NCBI GenBank assembly: GCA_035286595.1
Contig: DATEDA010000176.1
Location: forward strand, 1-14,139
Length of the DNA stretch: 14,139 nucleotides
Reading direction: 5' to 3'
From: DATEDA01 sp035286595
GTDB taxonomy: Bacteria > Pseudomonadota > Gammaproteobacteria > Burkholderiales > SG8-39
Shown: piece by piece, positions 12,459 through 14,139 of the stretch
Numbering within the stretch: position 1 is the first letter of the stretch
Layout of the letters: every line of letters starts with the position of its first letter
The notes under the pieces: model-generated
Databases searched by the model: none
Told to the model about the DNA's origin: nothing
Seen by the model: the letters and a program-made list of their open reading frames with translations, nothing else
Position numbers and translations under genes: made by a program

Positions 12459-14030
12459 ATGGCCAACACGATCCGCCGCACGCTGCTCGGTCTCCTCGCG
12501 TCGTTCGCTCTGGGCGCCGCCACGGCGCAGGAGCTTCGCATCGGCATGGGCGCCGAGGTGACGTCGATGGATCCGCACTTCGTGAACCTCTTCCCCAACA
12601 ACAACATCGCCGAGCACGTCTTCGAGAAGCTGATCACGCTCGATCCCGACTCGCGGCTCATCCCGGGGCTCGCCGAGTCGTGGAAGGCGGTGAACCCAAG
12701 GACCTGGGAGTTCAAGCTGCGGCAGGGCGTGAAGTTCCACGACGGGTCGGACTTCAGCGCCGAGGACGTCGCGTTCTCGATCGAGCGGGTCGGCAAGATC
12801 CCCGACTCGCCGGGACCGTTCACGACCTACACCAAGGCGATCAAGCAGGTCCAGATCGTCGACCCGCACACGATCCGGTTCGTCACCGCCTTCCCGCACC
12901 CGCAGCTGCAGAACGACATCAACACGATCTACATCGTGTCGAAGAAGACCGCGACCGGCGCGTCGACGGCCGACTTCAACGCCGGCAAAGCAATGAACGG
13001 CACCGGGCCGTTCAAGTTCGTGGCGTTCAAGCGCGGCGACCGGGTGGAGCTCGCGCGGAACGACGCCTACTGGGGTCCGAAGCCGGCGTGGGCGAAGGTG
13101 ACCTTCCGCGTCATCCCGAGCGACCCGACGCGCGTCGCGGCGCTGCTCTCGGGCGAGCTCGACGCGATCGAGAACATTCCGACTGCCGACTTCGCGAAGA
13201 TCAGGGCCAACCCGAGCTTCCAGACCTCGACCAAGACCTCGCACCGGATCATCTTCTTCCACGTCGACCAGTTCCGCGACCGGTCGCCGTTCGTGTTCGA
13301 CAAGGCGACCGGCAAGCCGCTCGAGAAGAACCCGCTCAGGGACCTGCGCGTGCGCCAGGCGATCTCCAAGGCAATCGACCGCGAGGCGATCAAGTCCCGG
13401 GTCATGGAGGGTCTGGCGCTGCCGTCGGCGAACCTGGTGCCGGCGCCGATGTTCGGCCACAACCCGGCCCTCAAGCCCGAGACGTACGATCTCGCCGGCG
13501 CGCGGAAGCTGCTCGCGGCGGCCGGGTATCCGAACGGGTTCGCGATGACGATCCACGGCCCGAACAACCGCTACGTCAACGACGACCAGATCATGCAGAC
13601 GGTGGCGCAGATGCTCTCGCGCGCCGGGATCCAGACCAAGGTCGAGACGATGCCGATGAGCGCTTACCTCGCCCGCGCCCGGAAGCTCGAGTTCAGCTTC
13701 GCGATGCTCGGCTGGGGCGCATCGACCGCCGAGGCTTCGTCGCCGCTCCGCGCCCACCTCGTGGCGTACATCCCGGAGAAGGGCTGGGGCGAGTTCGCGT
13801 GGGGCCGTTACTCGAACCCGAAGGTGAACGATCTCCTCGACCAGGCGCTCGCGACGATCGACGACAAGGCCCGCGAGAAGCAGATCCAGGACGCGGTCGG
13901 GATCGCGATGACCGATCTCGGGATCATCCCGATCCACCACCAGATCAACACCTGGGCGACGAAGAAGGGCATCACTTACACGCCCCGGATCGACGAGTAC
14001 ACGCTCGCGTTCCAGTTCAAGCCGCAATAG
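12459..14030 (+). CDS. Periplasmic solute-binding protein of a peptide/nickel-type ABC transporter (family 5)
   Basis: 523 residues. A Sec signal peptide (MANTIRRTLLGLLASFALGA, cut likely after ATA at 23) leads into the SBP family 5 fold: EVTSMDPHF near 33-41, IPGLAESWKAVNPRTWEFKL, RQGVKFHDGSDFSAEDVAFS, then TGPFKFVAF, RNDAYWGPKPAW, VRQAISKAIDREAI and a lobe ending in a dipeptide-binding-type C-terminus. There is no lipobox cysteine, so it is a soluble periplasmic protein. The family binds di- and oligopeptides, nickel, heme, opines or glutathione; the sequence alone does not tell which. It is the only complete plus-strand gene, with its own promoter, transcribed away from the others. Permease and ATPase genes are not in the window and may lie beyond its right edge. 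Confidence 0.93.
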   Translation: MANTIRRTLLGLLASFALGAATAQELRIGMGAEVTSMDPHFVNLFPNNNIAEHVFEKLITLDPDSRLIPGLAESWKAVNPRTWEFKLRQGVKFHDGSDFSAEDVAFSIERVGKIPDSPGPFTTYTKAIKQVQIVDPHTIRFVTAFPHPQLQNDINTIYIVSKKTATGASTADFNAGKAMNGTGPFKFVAFKRGDRVELARNDAYWGPKPAWAKVTFRVIPSDPTRVAALLSGELDAIENIPTADFAKIRANPSFQTSTKTSHRIIFFHVDQFRDRSPFVFDKATGKPLEKNPLRDLRVRQAISKAIDREAIKSRVMEGLALPSANLVPAPMFGHNPALKPETYDLAGARKLLAAAGYPNGFAMTIHGPNNRYVNDDQIMQTVAQMLSRAGIQTKVETMPMSAYLARARKLEFSFAMLGWGASTAEASSPLRAHLVAYIPEKGWGEFAWGRYSNPKVNDLLDQALATIDDKAREKQIQDAVGIAMTDLGIIPIHHQINTWATKKGITYTPRIDEYTLAFQFKPQ

Positions 14031-14090
14031 TGGCGGGCAGACGGCGTTCGGGCCCGGCGAGCGCCTTGGGCCGCGCCCTTCGTCACGGGT

Positions 14091-14134
14091 GGTTCGTGCG
14101 CGGCGAGTCGTGGGTTGACTCGCCGCCGCGAACC
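14091..14134 (+). terminator. Strong two-step hairpin after the solute-binding protein gene
   Basis: A perfect 10-bp stem, GCGGCGAGTC at 14100-14109 and GACTCGCCGC at 14117-14126, closes a 7-nt loop. An outer 6-bp stem, GGTTCG at 14091-14096 and CGAACC at 14129-14134, extends it. It starts 60 nt after the stop. No U-run follows, so it may be an attenuating or mRNA-stabilising structure between this gene and permease genes to the right rather than a full terminator. Confidence 0.45.
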
Positions 14135-14139
14135 GGGAC

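Noticed and set aside
12399..14027. Long minus-strand open frame opposite the solute-binding protein gene
   Set aside because: The plus-strand gene has a promoter, ribosome binding site, signal peptide and family motifs; the minus product is an arginine-rich shadow.

Overview
This is a GC-rich bacterial segment. The compact minus-strand block ribBX-ribH-nusB-thiL-pgpA-pncC, the degenerate second domain of RibBX and the style of the signal peptides point to a proteobacterium. A betaproteobacterium (Burkholderiales or a relative) is most likely, but this is inferred from gene content only. No rRNA, tRNA, CRISPR array, insertion sequence or prophage gene is visible.

Layout, left to right. Positions 1-35 hold the first codons of a minus-strand gene that leaves the window. 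Next to it, about 47-148 is a decayed duplicate of the radical-SAM cysteine motif region of amrS. Positions 212-2676 carry the AmmeMemoRadiSam cassette: a radical SAM enzyme (AmrS) and a fused MEMO1/AMMECR1 protein (AmrB-AmrA), 2 nt apart. Positions 2842-7720 are a tightly packed run, transcribed from right to left: ribBX, ribH, nusB, thiL, pgpA, pncC and an exported methyltransferase-like protein. It covers riboflavin synthesis, transcription antitermination, thiamine activation, phosphatidylglycerol synthesis and NAD-cycle salvage, and several genes overlap by ATGA.

Positions 7771-10892 encode the least ordinary part. A stand-alone cyclic-nucleotide-binding protein overlaps by 4 nt an 880-residue membrane protein that joins a NapH/NosR-like polytopic Fe-S module, a [2Fe-2S] ferredoxin domain and a NirB/rubredoxin-reductase-like FAD/NAD(P)H oxidoreductase. 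Just upstream is a 15-codon reading frame with a very good ribosome binding site (10906-10953). Positions 10991-11959 encode an AstE/aspartoacylase-family zinc hydrolase, and 12032-12298 a small protein with one HEAT-like helical pair. The only complete plus-strand gene, 12459-14030, is a periplasmic solute-binding protein of the peptide/nickel ABC family. It has a readable sigma-70-type promoter, and a strong hairpin follows the gene.

How they may work together: NADH or NADPH oxidation by the FAD domain could pass electrons through the ferredoxin domain to the membrane Fe-S module and then to a quinone or a periplasmic partner, with the cyclic-nucleotide-binding protein as a sensor. This is inference from domain order. 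The flavin genes lie directly downstream on the same strand, so co-expression with this flavoprotein is possible. The AmmeMemoRadiSam cassette is widely conserved, and I know of no settled function for it.
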